Below the pieces are notes generated by a model, which saw only the letters and a list, made by a program, of their open reading frames with translations, ran no database searches and was not told the DNA's origin. This document shows, piece after piece, positions 21,360-29,551 of a DNA stretch of 30,806 bases. Within the stretch, counting starts at the first letter, position 1; each line of letters starts with the position of its first letter. A program made the position numbers and the translations under genes. The stretch lies in assembly GCA_046263055.1 (NCBI GenBank), contig JBHELO010000113.1, positions 1-30,806 on the forward strand, written 5' to 3'. The stretch comes from DATAQC01 sp046263055 (GTDB taxonomy: Bacteria > Actinomycetota > Acidimicrobiia > Acidimicrobiales > AC-14).

Positions 21360-23510
21360 ATGTTCGTGTTGAACGACGTCCAGCAGGCGGCGGTGGACCA
21401 CGAGGGATCGCCGTTGCTGGTGGTGGCCGGCGCCGGGAGCGGCAAGACGGCCATGCTGGCGTCCCGGGTGGCCCGGCTCCTCCGGTCGGGCGTCGACCCG
21501 TCCCGCATCTGCCTGCTGACCTTCTCCCGGCGGGCGGCGGCCGAGCTGCTGGCCCGGGCCGGCCGGCTCTCCGACGCGGGGGCCGCCGGCCGGGTGTGGG
21601 GCGGCACCTTCCACGCGGTGGCCAACCGGGTGCTGCGGGCCGAGGGCCTCCGCATCGGCCTGGGGCCCTCGTTCAGCATCTTGGACGCCTCCGACGCCGG
21701 TGAGCTCTTCGGCCTGGTCCGCCACGACCTCGGGCTCAGCCACCCGGCCCCATCGTCACGCCCGGGCGGCGCCAGGGGCAGGTCGCGGTTCCCCGGGGCC
21801 GCCACCCTGGCTGCCATCTACGACCGGGTGGCGGGCACCGGCCAGCCCCTGGGCGCCGTCGTCGAGCGCTGGTTCCCGTGGTGTGCCGCCGACCTGGACG
21901 GCATCCGCTCCACCTTCGTGGCCTATACGGCCCGCAAGCGGGAGCGCCGGCTGCTCGACTACGACGACCTGCTGCTGGGCTGGCGGGCCCTGGGCTCCGC
22001 CGCCCCCTCGGCCATGGCCGCCCTGTTCGACCACGTCCTGGTGGACGAGTACCAGGACACCAACGCCGTGCAGGCCGACATCCTGGCCGCCCTGCGACCG
22101 GGCGGTTCCGGGCTCACCGCGGTGGGCGACGACGCCCAGGCCATCTACGGCTTCAGGGCGGCCAGCGCCGCCAACCTGGCCGACTTCGAGGCCCGGTTCC
22201 CGGCCACCACCGTCGTCCGCCTGGAGCAGAACTACCGTTCCACGCCGCCCGTCCTGGCCGTGGCCAACGCGGTCATGGCGGAGGCGGCGCCGGGGAGCGT
22301 CCTGGCCAAGCGCCTCTGGTCGGCCCGCCCAGGCGCTCGCCGGCCGGTGCTGCGCACCTGCGGCGACGAGACGGCGGAAGCGGAGGCAGTGTGCGACTCC
22401 GTCCTCGCCCATCGCGACGACGGCGTGGCCCTCCACGACCAGGCCGTGCTCTTTCGGGCCGCCTCCCACGCCGACCTCCTGGAGCTGGCCCTGGCCCGCC
22501 GCAACATCCCCTACGTGAAGTACGGCGGCCTCCGGTTCCTGGAGGCAGCCCACGTCAAGGACCTGATGGCCCTCCTACGGGTGCTCGACAACCCGACCGA
22601 CGAGCTGGCCTGGTTCCGCATCCTGCGCCTCCTCGAGGGGGTGGGGGCTGCCACCGCCCGCCGGGTGATGGCCGATCTCGGCCTCTCCCCGCCGGCCGCC
22701 GCGCCGTCGGCTGCCACGCCGCCGCCCGCCGCGCCGATGGCTGCCACGCCGCCGCCCGCCGACCCGATGGCCACCCCGCTGGGCCGGCTGCTGGCTGCCG
22801 CCCCGCGGGTGCCCTCGTCGGCCCGGGCCGAGTTGGACGGGCTGCGGGAGGCCCTGGGGGAGTGCGCCGACGCCGCCCTCCCGGGTGGTGGCACCCTGGC
22901 GCCCGGCGCCCAGGTGGCCCGGCTGCGGCGCTGGTTGGGCCCGGTGGTCGAGCGGTGCTACGACGCCGCCCCCGCCCGCCTGACCGACCTCGACCACCTG
23001 GAGGCGGTGGCTGCCGCCGCTCCATCTCGCCAGCGGGTGGTGGCCGACCTCACCCTGGACCCACCGTCGTCCACCTCGGACCTGGCCGGGCCGCCGCTGC
23101 TGGACGAGGACTGGCTGGTGCTGTCCACCGTCCATTCGGCCAAGGGCGGGGAGTGGGACGTGGTCCACGTGATCCACGCCAGCGACGGGATGTTCCCGTC
23201 GGACATGGCCACCGGCGACGCCGACGGCGTGGAGGAAGAGCGCCGGCTGCTGTACGTGGCCGTCACCCGGGCCCGCCACTCCCTGGAGGTCTACGCGCCC
23301 CTGCGCTACCACCACGGGCGCCGCCCCGACACCGACGCCCACAGCTGGGCCCAACCCAGCCGCTTCCTGACGGCGGGCGTGCGGGCGGGGATGGACGAGT
23401 GCCATCTGGAGGGCCGTACCGGCCCCGAGGAGCTCCCGCCTGCCGACGGGGTGGCGGCCGGGACGGGCATGGCCGCCGTCGACGACCTCCTCGCCGGGCT
23501 GTGGGCCTGA
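21360..23510 (+). CDS. UvrD/PcrA-family ATP-dependent DNA helicase
   Basis: A 716-residue superfamily 1A 3'-5' helicase acting in DNA repair or replication. Motifs: the Q motif LNDVQQAAVDH, Walker A GAGSGKT (24-30), Ia LTFSRRAAAEL, DEYQDTN (II, D229/E230), GDDAQAIYGFRAA (III), LEQNYRST (IV), VHSAKGGEWDVV (V) and VAVTRARH (VI, about residue 634). All are intact, so it should be active. An Ala/Pro/Thr-rich insert at about residues 442-472 is encoded by a 30-bp tandem repeat and probably forms a flexible linker. It is shorter than classical UvrD because the C-terminal tail is absent. A TAGAGT -10-like hexamer ends 9 bases before the ATG. Confidence 0.92.
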   Translation: MFVLNDVQQAAVDHEGSPLLVVAGAGSGKTAMLASRVARLLRSGVDPSRICLLTFSRRAAAELLARAGRLSDAGAAGRVWGGTFHAVANRVLRAEGLRIGLGPSFSILDASDAGELFGLVRHDLGLSHPAPSSRPGGARGRSRFPGAATLAAIYDRVAGTGQPLGAVVERWFPWCAADLDGIRSTFVAYTARKRERRLLDYDDLLLGWRALGSAAPSAMAALFDHVLVDEYQDTNAVQADILAALRPGGSGLTAVGDDAQAIYGFRAASAANLADFEARFPATTVVRLEQNYRSTPPVLAVANAVMAEAAPGSVLAKRLWSARPGARRPVLRTCGDETAEAEAVCDSVLAHRDDGVALHDQAVLFRAASHADLLELALARRNIPYVKYGGLRFLEAAHVKDLMALLRVLDNPTDELAWFRILRLLEGVGAATARRVMADLGLSPPAAAPSAATPPPAAPMAATPPPADPMATPLGRLLAAAPRVPSSARAELDGLREALGECADAALPGGGTLAPGAQVARLRRWLGPVVERCYDAAPARLTDLDHLEAVAAAAPSRQRVVADLTLDPPSSTSDLAGPPLLDEDWLVLSTVHSAKGGEWDVVHVIHASDGMFPSDMATGDADGVEEERRLLYVAVTRARHSLEVYAPLRYHHGRRPDTDAHSWAQPSRFLTAGVRAGMDECHLEGRTGPEELPPADGVAAGTGMAAVDDLLAGLWA
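22691..22770 (+). repeat. 30-bp minisatellite inside the helicase gene
   Basis: Two full 30-base units (22711-22740 and 22741-22770) differ at 2 positions, and a partial diverged copy precedes them (22691-22710). The unit encodes about ATPPPAAPMA, so copy-number change keeps frame and only lengthens a Pro/Ala linker. Confidence 0.8.
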
Positions 23511-23567
23511 GCAGTCCGCAGTGGGGGAGGTCCTGGCCCGAAGCCTGCCGCCGACCGCCCGGGTGGC

Positions 23568-24512
23568 TCAGCCGGCCCGGCGGCGGCGGCCCAGGAAGGC
23601 GAGCTGGTTGGCCACGGCCTCGACACCGGGGAGGCGGGTGCCGGCCGCCCGTGCCGCCCGGGCGGGGGCGGCCAGGATGGCGTCCACCTCCAGCGGCCGG
23701 CCCGCCCGCAGTCCACCTTCATGCTCGTCTCGTAGGGCGTCATGGCCTCGGTGTCGGCCACCATGGCGGCCGGGAGCCCGTCAGGCAGGGGCCGGCCGCA
23801 CGCCGCCGCGCCGGCCGCCACCTCGGCCATGAGCTCGTCAACCACGGCCCGGCCCGAGGGATCGGCCAGGATCTCCTGGGGCAGGGCGTCGAGCACCACC
23901 GACAGCGAGTTGAACGGCACGTTCCAGACCAGCTTCTTCCAGCGGGCGGCCACCACGTCGGCCTCGCAGGCCACCGGCACGCCCGCTCCCTCCAGGTCGG
24001 CGGCCACCGCCCACACGGTGGGCGTGATGCCGGCCGGCCGCCCGTCGGCGGTGTGCTCGGCCAGGGTCACCCGGCCGTAGTCCAGGTGGCGCACGTGGCC
24101 GGGGCCCACCTTGGTCGAGCAGATGAAGGCCAGGCCGCCGAGGAGCGGTCGGCCGCCCACCAGGGGGGCAACGGCATCCTCGTTGCAGCCCGTTCTGCAG
24201 CAGGACGACTGCGGTGGCGTCGCCCAAGAGGGGAGGCAGCAGGTGCCCGAGGGCGTCGTTGGCGGTGGTCTTGAGGGCCACCAGCACCACGTCGGCGGGG
24301 CCCATGGTGGCCGGCTCGGCATGGGCGACGGTGGGGGGCAGGTGCACGTCGCCGAGCGGGGACTCCACCACCAGGCCGTTGGCCCGGACGTGGTCGTAGT
24401 CGCTGCGCAGGAGGAAGGCCACCCGGTGGCCGGCAGTCACCAGCCGGGCCCCGTACAGGGCGCCCACCGCCCCGGTGCCGATCACCGCGTAGCGGCGGGA
24501 CGGGGTGGGCAC
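23568..24512 (-). pseudogene. panE: 2-Dehydropantoate 2-reductase (PanE/ApbA family), two frameshifts
   Basis: The enzyme reduces 2-dehydropantoate to pantoate with NADPH in pantothenate/CoA synthesis. Segment one (24512 to about 24190) has RYAVIGTGAVGALYGARL (dinucleotide site) and VVLVALKTTANDAL, ending LLQNG. The next frame takes over with NEDAVAPLVGGRPLLGG, STKVGPGHVRHLDYG, and the catalytic-lysine segment AARWKKLVWNVPFNSLSVVL. Near 23703-23710 the original frame returns with AGRPLEVDAILAAPARAA and LPGVEAVANQLAFL. One base appears gained and one lost, so the total length (945 bases) is still a multiple of three and all domains survive. Real mutations or two sequencing errors are both possible. 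GTG at 24512 is the likely start. Confidence 0.8.
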
Positions 24513-24532
24513 GGACCGGGCGGCGCCGACGA

Positions 24533-25471
24533 TCAGGCGAAGCGGAGGAGGGCGAGGGCCCCGGCCACCAGGCAGTAGACGCCGAACGGCCACAGGGTCC
24601 GGGTCTCGAACCAGCGGACGAGGAACCGCACCGAGAACCAGGCGGCCACCCCGGCCACCAGCGCACCCACCAGGGCCTGGGCCCGGATGCCGTCGCCGAG
24701 CGGCCCGAGGAGGTCGGGCAGCTTGTACACGCCAGCGGCCAGGATGACCGGTGTGGCCAGCAGGAACGAGAACCGGGCGGCGTCCGCGTGGTCCAGCCCC
24801 CGGGCCAACCCCGCCACCATGGTGACGCCCGACCGGCTGATGCCGGCGAACAGGGCGGCCGTCTCCGCCAGCCCGATGACGCCGGCCTCCTTGAAGTCCA
24901 GGGTGGCCAACCGGGGGAGGTCGGTGGCGACGTCCCGGCCGTGGCCCCCCCCATCCTCGGCCCCCGGGTCCTCGTCGGAGCCGTCGGCCGCAGCCCGCAC
25001 CGCGGCCAGGCGCCGGACGGCCGACCGCCGGCGCACCCACTCGCCGCCCAGGAGCAGCACCCCGTTGACCACCAGGAACGCGGCGGCGGCCGCCGGCTTG
25101 GCGAAGATGGTTCGCAGGGCGTGCTCGAACACCAGGCCGATGATCCCGACGGGGATGGTGGCCACCACCAACAGCCACGCCAGCCGCTCGTCGGGCGTGT
25201 CGATCCGCCGCTTGGGCACGGTCCGGAACAGGGCGGGCACGATGCGCAGCCACTCGTCGCGGAAGTACAGGATGAGGGCCAGGGCGGTGGCCACGTGAAG
25301 GGCGACCAGGAAGGCGAGGAAGAACGACTCGTCGGCCGATTGGGCCTTGGCCAGGTTATCCCAGCCGAACACCGACGGGAAGAGCACGGCATGGCCCAGG
25401 CTCGACACCGGGAACAGCTCAGTGACGCCCTGGAGCAGGCCGATGACCACGGCCTGGAAGTAGGTCAGCAC
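24533..25471 (-). CDS. uppP: Undecaprenyl-diphosphatase (UppP/BacA)
   Basis: A 312-residue membrane enzyme that removes a phosphate from undecaprenyl diphosphate, recycling the lipid carrier for peptidoglycan and other envelope polymers; high levels give bacitracin resistance. The hallmarks are GLLQGVTELFPVSSLGH (E18 with the VSS motif) and AGISRSGVTM. About eight hydrophobic segments are visible. A polar cytoplasmic insert of about 45 residues (around 150-195, rich in Arg then Asp/Gly/Glu) makes it longer than the common 265-280-residue form. GTG at 25471 follows AGAGGA; the upstream gene's TGA lies 7 bases before it, so they form an operon. It is followed by panE in the same direction. Confidence 0.93.
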   Translation of the reverse strand: MLTYFQAVVIGLLQGVTELFPVSSLGHAVLFPSVFGWDNLAKAQSADESFFLAFLVALHVATALALILYFRDEWLRIVPALFRTVPKRRIDTPDERLAWLLVVATIPVGIIGLVFEHALRTIFAKPAAAAAFLVVNGVLLLGGEWVRRRSAVRRLAAVRAAADGSDEDPGAEDGGGHGRDVATDLPRLATLDFKEAGVIGLAETAALFAGISRSGVTMVAGLARGLDHADAARFSFLLATPVILAAGVYKLPDLLGPLGDGIRAQALVGALVAGVAAWFSVRFLVRWFETRTLWPFGVYCLVAGALALLRFA

Positions 25472-25478
25472 CGCTGGT

Positions 25479-26558
25479 TCATCCTCTCCGGGCTCGTCCG
25501 GTGACCGGACCCCGCCCGGCGGCCCGGGCCGTGGCCGGCGCCGCCTTCGTGGCGCGCCGGCCGGTGGTTCCGGCCACCTTCGTGGCCGTCGCCGGCTTCC
25601 TGGCCGGCTTCTCCGATGCCGGGGCCTTGGTGGCGGGGGCGCTCCTGCCGGCCGGCAGTTTCCCGGCCAGGGCCTTCGTGGCGGTTGCGCGCTTCCCGGC
25701 CGGCAGTTTCCCGGCCGGGGCCTGCTTGGCGGGCGACCTCTTGGCTGCGGCCGCCTTCGTCGCCGGTGGCGCCTTCGTGGTAGGCGAGGCTTTCGTGGTC
25801 GGCACCCCGTCCGCCGCGGCCCTGCGGGTCGGCGGCCCCGAGCGGGTGGAATCGAGCCCGGACCGGCGGGGGGCCGGTTCCCGCTCGGCGGCCTGGCGCT
25901 CGGCTTCCAGGCGGGCCGCTTCCCGCCGCTCCGCCTCCAGGCGTTGGAGGAGGGGCAGCTTCTTGACCGGCGCGGCCGGGGGCGGCGGCGGTTCGGGCTC
26001 GACGAGGTCGCCCCCATCCTGGAGGTCCCCGTCCACCTCCGCGTCCTCCTGCTCGAGCTCCTCGTCGTCCAGCTCGTCCTCGTCGAGTTCGTCCTCGTCG
26101 AGCTCCTCGTCGTCCAGCTCGTCCTCGTCGAGTTCATCCTCGTCCAGCTCGTCCTCGTCGACGTCGACGTCGACGTCGCCGTCGGCCTCGTCGTCGTCGG
26201 CCTCGTCGTCGATCGCGGCGTCGAGGTCGTCCTGCTCGGCGTCGTGACCGGTGGGCCAGTCGATGATCCCCATCTCGAGCGCCCGGGCGTCCCGGGCCTC
26301 GGCGTGGGCCACGTCCCAGGACGGCAGGCCCAGGTAGCGGACCGTCACCTGCCACAGTCGGAGGGCGGCGGTGATGGCGCCGCCGGCCGTGCCCTCCTCG
26401 ATCCACAGCTCGCCCTTGTAGCTCCCCGGCCGGGCCGAGAGCACCGGGTACTGGCCGGCCAGCTCCTCGGCCAGGGCGTCGAGGTCTTCGGGGTCCACCA
26501 CGACGTCGAGGTCGGCCTCGGTGGCCACTGCTTCGAGAACCACGACCCAGATGCCCAC
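25479..26558 (-). CDS. Acidic-repeat protein with histone-H1-like basic tail
   Basis: A 359-residue protein of strongly bipartite charge. Residues 1-100 are a small folded domain (VGIWVVVLEAVATEADLDVV, then PGSYKGELWIEEG and LRLWQVTVRYLG) that I do not recognise. Residues about 105-185 are almost all Asp/Glu/Leu in DEDEL and DDEEL repeats. Residues 200-228 form a Glu/Arg/Ala helix (LEAERREAARLEAERQAAE). Residues 230-359 are a Lys/Ala/Pro/Thr tail with repeats such as PATKA and AGKLPAGK, like bacterial histone-H1-like proteins. DNA or polyanion binding by the tail is plausible. GTG at 26558 follows AGGGGA. It is first in an operon with uppP. Confidence 0.75.
   Translation of the reverse strand: MGIWVVVLEAVATEADLDVVVDPEDLDALAEELAGQYPVLSARPGSYKGELWIEEGTAGGAITAALRLWQVTVRYLGLPSWDVAHAEARDARALEMGIIDWPTGHDAEQDDLDAAIDDEADDDEADGDVDVDVDEDELDEDELDEDELDDEELDEDELDEDELDDEELEQEDAEVDGDLQDGGDLVEPEPPPPPAAPVKKLPLLQRLEAERREAARLEAERQAAEREPAPRRSGLDSTRSGPPTRRAAADGVPTTKASPTTKAPPATKAAAAKRSPAKQAPAGKLPAGKRATATKALAGKLPAGRSAPATKAPASEKPARKPATATKVAGTTGRRATKAAPATARAAGRGPVTGRARRG
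26045..26175 (-). repeat. Tandem codon-level repeat encoding the Asp/Glu/Leu run
   Basis: About 130 bases built of 15-base units (plus-strand form close to GTCCTCGTCGAGTTC), encoding DEDEL or DDEEL, then a short GAC/GTC alternating run encoding DVDVDV. Units differ at third positions, so the repeat is constrained at protein level. Confidence 0.75.
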
Positions 26559-27059
26559 TCGACGTCCCCTGCTCGTGCCGACCGCGGATGGTCGGCAGTG
26601 GACGCTAGTGGCAGTGGGTGGCGGGTCCCAACCCGCTGCCCTCGGGTGTGGCGACCCCGCGGGACACGTCGGGGCCCAGTCCGGTCCGAGGTCGGGCCCC
26701 GCATCGTCCGGATCCGGCATCCGGGCCGCCAACGGCCCGCCAACGTTGCCGACCACGGAGGATCCCGTTCACATCCGCATCCGCATGCCCACCCGCACCT
26801 GGCGCATCGCCCCGACCCGCAGGCAGGCCCAGTACCCGCCCGCCCCCGGCGTGGCGTCCCTCGTGGTGGCAGGGGCTGACGTGGTGGTGGGGGTGCACGG
26901 CCGCCCGGTGGAGGCCGGCGCGCCGACGGACCGGCTCAGCTCGTGATGGCCGGGAAGCCGACGCGTCGGGCGGCTGGGCCGCCGGCTCCATGGACAGGCG
27001 GTGGGTCCACAGGCCGTTGACGCCGGCCAGCGGCGGGGTCGAGTCGGCTCGGGGTGGCG
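26559..27059. other. Intergenic stretch without a supported gene
   Basis: About 500 bases between the start of the acidic-repeat gene and the end of cysH. It holds the candidate promoter near 26612-26641. A plus-strand frame ending at 26946 (from about 26767) has no usable start near its GGAGGA and no recognisable motif. I see no terminator for cysH that I would defend. Confidence 0.4.
26612..26641 (-). promoter_or_regulatory. Candidate promoter of the acidic-repeat/uppP operon
   Basis: On the minus strand TTGGGA (26641-26636) and TAGCGT (26617-26612) are separated by 18 bases, about 54 bases upstream of the GTG start. The -35 lies inside a small hairpin (GCGGGT 26631-26636 with ACCCGC 26641-26646), which could be an operator. 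Confidence 0.45.
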
Positions 27060-27749
27060 TCAGCCTCGCGGCGGTGGCACGTGGAGCCCGCACTCCGTCT
27101 TGTCGAGGCCCGACCACCGCCCGGAGCGGGGGTCCTCGCCGGGAGCGACCGGACGCGTGCACGGCCAGCACCCGATGGAGGGGTAGCCGCGCTCGGCCAG
27201 GGGATGGCCCAGGAGCCCGTGGTCGGCGGCGTAGCCCGCCAGGTCGGCTGCCGTCCAGGTGGCCAGCGGGTTCACCTTCACCATGGACCGGGCGGCGTCC
27301 CAGGAGACGATGGGGGCGTCCGCCCGGGTGGGGGCGTCGGCCCGCATCAGGCCGGTGATCCACGCCCGCTTGCCGGCCAGGCCCCGCTCCAGCGGCTCCA
27401 CCTTGCGGATGGCGCAGCATCCGGCGACGTCGGTCTGCCACAGATTGTCGGGATCGACCCGGGGGGACATGACGGTGAGGTTCAGGTGGTAGCGCCTGCG
27501 CAGCTCCTCCACGAACCACAGCGTCTCCGCGAAGTGGTAATGGGTGTCGAGGAACAGGACCTCGATGTCGGGCTTGACGCCCACCGCGATGTCGATCATG
27601 ACGGCGTTCTCGAAGGACGAGGCAAGGACGACGCCGTCGCCGAAGTGCTCGACGGTCCAGGCGACGACGGCCCCCGGCGACGCAGTCTCGAAGCCGGCGG
27701 AGACGGTGGCCAACGCCTCGGGGGCGAGGGAGATGTCGGTGGCGGTCAT
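27060..27749 (-). CDS. cysH: Adenylyl-sulfate (APS) reductase, [4Fe-4S] type
   Basis: Reduces activated sulfate (APS, possibly PAPS) to sulfite with thioredoxin in assimilatory sulfur metabolism. The 229-residue product has the PP-loop segment VLASSFENAVMIDI, FLDTHYHFAETLWF and ITGLMRADAPTRADAP. The catalytic cysteine is C220 in KTECGLH near the C-terminus. C111-C112 and C194/C197 supply the CC...CxxC pattern that binds a [4Fe-4S] cluster and marks the APS-preferring bacterial form. Its ATG (27749) overlaps the stop of the siroheme reductase (ATGA), so the sulfite it makes is produced beside its consumer. The adenylyltransferase genes are not in this window. Confidence 0.95.
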   Translation of the reverse strand: MTATDISLAPEALATVSAGFETASPGAVVAWTVEHFGDGVVLASSFENAVMIDIAVGVKPDIEVLFLDTHYHFAETLWFVEELRRRYHLNLTVMSPRVDPDNLWQTDVAGCCAIRKVEPLERGLAGKRAWITGLMRADAPTRADAPIVSWDAARSMVKVNPLATWTAADLAGYAADHGLLGHPLAERGYPSIGCWPCTRPVAPGEDPRSGRWSGLDKTECGLHVPPPRG

Positions 27750-29551
27750 GCTCCGGCGCACTCCCCGACGCCCACCGCCGCCTCGTAGGGCCCGGTCTCG
27801 TCGAAGTCGGTGTAGAACTCCGGCCCCTCCTCGGGGGTCGGGAAGGAGTCCAGCGGGGCCAGCTCGGCACCAACCGCCTTGGCACCGCCGACCCGGTCGA
27901 GCCAGTCGGCGAATGTCTCGCCTGCCGCCCGCTCGCCGGCGAAGCGGCCGACCACGGCCACCACCGCCCGGCTCACGTTGCGGGCGGGGAGCCGGAGGGC
28001 CTTCTCCCCGAACTCGATCTCGGCCTGGCCCACACGCCCGCCCAGCAGCATCTGGTAGCCGGGGGCGGGCTTGCCGTGGGCCCGGCGCTCGGCGCCGAAG
28101 AAGCCGATGTCGCTGGTGTGGTGCTGGCCGCAGGAGTTGGTGCACCCGGAGATGTTGACCCGCACGCCGCCCACGTCGGCCAGGCCCGCCTCCTCCAGCG
28201 CCGTGCCGATGTCGTCGGCCAGCCCCCGGCTCTGGGTGACGGCCAGGTTGCAGGTGTCGGCGCCCGGGCAGGCCACCACGTCACGGGCCAGCTCGGCGCC
28301 GGGTTCGGCCATGCCGATCTCGGCCAGGCGACGGTGCAGCTCGGGCAGCTGCTCCTCAGTGAGGCCCCGGAAGACCACGTTCTGGCGGTTGGTGACCCGG
28401 ACCTCGGCGTCCAGCGCCCGCTGGGCACCGGCCAGGGCCCGGAACTGGGCGGAGGTGACGTCCCCCAGGCGGGCGTAGGCGTAGGCGGAGACGGTGCCCT
28501 TGGCCACGCCCCGCACCACGTTGGCGTGCTCCCACTCGCGATAGGGCTCGCCGTGGCGGCGCAGGCGGAGGGTCACGGGGGTGCCCACCGGGGTGGCGTC
28601 CACCGTGGTGCTCACCCCGGCGGGGGCGTCGCCCCGTTCGGCCACGACCTCGGGGAGGCCGCCCGGCCAGGTGGCGCTGGCCCGCAGATACCGGCGCTCC
28701 TTGAGGATGCGGGCCCGCAGCTCGTCGATCCCCATGGTGTCCACCAGCCACTTCATGCGGGCCCGCAGCTTGTTGTCCCGGTTGCCGTGGTGGTCGAACA
28801 CCCGTAGGATGGCCTCGATGGTGGCCAGCAGGTCCTCCCGGGAGGTGAAGTCCTCGAGAGCCTGGGCGGGGTGGGGGTTGGCGCCCAGGCCGCCCGCCAC
28901 GAACACCCGGAAGCCGGGTTCCAGGGTGCCGTCGTCGCGAGGACGGCTCACCGCCACCACGCCGACGTCGTTGAACATGGCCTGGCCGCAGTCGGTGGCG
29001 CACCCCGAGAAGTTGATCTTGAACTTGCGGGGCAGGCGCTGGGCGAGGGGCGACCGCAGGAAGTGGCGGTAGGCGGCCTCCGCCCACGGGCTGATGTCGA
29101 GCACCTCGAAGGGACAGGCGCCGGCGAGGTGGCAGCCCTGGACGTTGCGGACGGTGTCCCCGCACGCCTCCCTGGTGGTGAGCCCCACAGACGCCAGGTC
29201 GCGGAGCACGTCGGGGATGCGCTCGAGCTGCACGAAGTGGAACTGGACGTTCTGGCGAGTGGTGATGTGGCCCCAGCCCCGGCTGTAGGTGTCGGCGATG
29301 CGAGCCAGCGTCTCCAGCTGCTCGGGCCGTAGGGAGCCGTAGGGCACCTTGACCCGGACCATCTGGTTGTGGCCGCCCTGGCGCTGGCCGTAGATGCCGT
29401 TGTTGAGCCGGAAGACCCGGAAGACCTCCTCGTCCAGCTCGCCGGCCAGGTACAGGGCGAGCTGCTCCTCGAACTTGGCGATGTCGGCGGCCGCCGGCCC
29501 GCCGGCCGGGGGGGCGGGGATGGAGGCCTCGGGATGGGAGACGAGGGTCAT
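27746..29551 (-). CDS. Ferredoxin-type siroheme sulfite/nitrite reductase
   Basis: A 601-residue enzyme with two NIR_SIR ferredoxin-like half-domains and two siroheme/[4Fe-4S] half-domains. Next to cysH the likely reaction is six-electron reduction of sulfite to sulfide. The C-terminal half has C428 and C434 (VACPGADTCNLAVT) and C470 and C474 (SGCTNSCGQHHTSDIG), the usual cluster and siroheme ligands. The N-terminal half carries a second full set: C140 and C146 (QGCHLAGACPFEV) and C184 and C188 (SGCATDCGQAMFNDVG). The substrate-binding basic residues of QNVQFHFVQLE and RQNVVFRG are present. The ATG at 29551 has a strong AGGAGGT 7 bases upstream. First gene of a pair with cysH. Confidence 0.93.
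   Translation of the reverse strand: MTLVSHPEASIPAPPAGGPAAADIAKFEEQLALYLAGELDEEVFRVFRLNNGIYGQRQGGHNQMVRVKVPYGSLRPEQLETLARIADTYSRGWGHITTRQNVQFHFVQLERIPDVLRDLASVGLTTREACGDTVRNVQGCHLAGACPFEVLDISPWAEAAYRHFLRSPLAQRLPRKFKINFSGCATDCGQAMFNDVGVVAVSRPRDDGTLEPGFRVFVAGGLGANPHPAQALEDFTSREDLLATIEAILRVFDHHGNRDNKLRARMKWLVDTMGIDELRARILKERRYLRASATWPGGLPEVVAERGDAPAGVSTTVDATPVGTPVTLRLRRHGEPYREWEHANVVRGVAKGTVSAYAYARLGDVTSAQFRALAGAQRALDAEVRVTNRQNVVFRGLTEEQLPELHRRLAEIGMAEPGAELARDVVACPGADTCNLAVTQSRGLADDIGTALEEAGLADVGGVRVNISGCTNSCGQHHTSDIGFFGAERRAHGKPAPGYQMLLGGRVGQAEIEFGEKALRLPARNVSRAVVAVVGRFAGERAAGETFADWLDRVGGAKAVGAELAPLDSFPTPEEGPEFYTDFDETGPYEAAVGVGECAGA

Noticed and set aside
26045..26175. Possible CRISPR-like or regulatory DNA repeat
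   Set aside because: The units are in frame, have no spacers and encode a continuous Asp/Glu/Leu run, so this is a protein repeat.
26767..26946. Small plus-strand ORF after a GGAGGA sequence
   Set aside because: The only ATG (26785) is over 20 bases from that site, and the translation (MPTRTWRIAPTRRQAQ...) has no recognisable motif.
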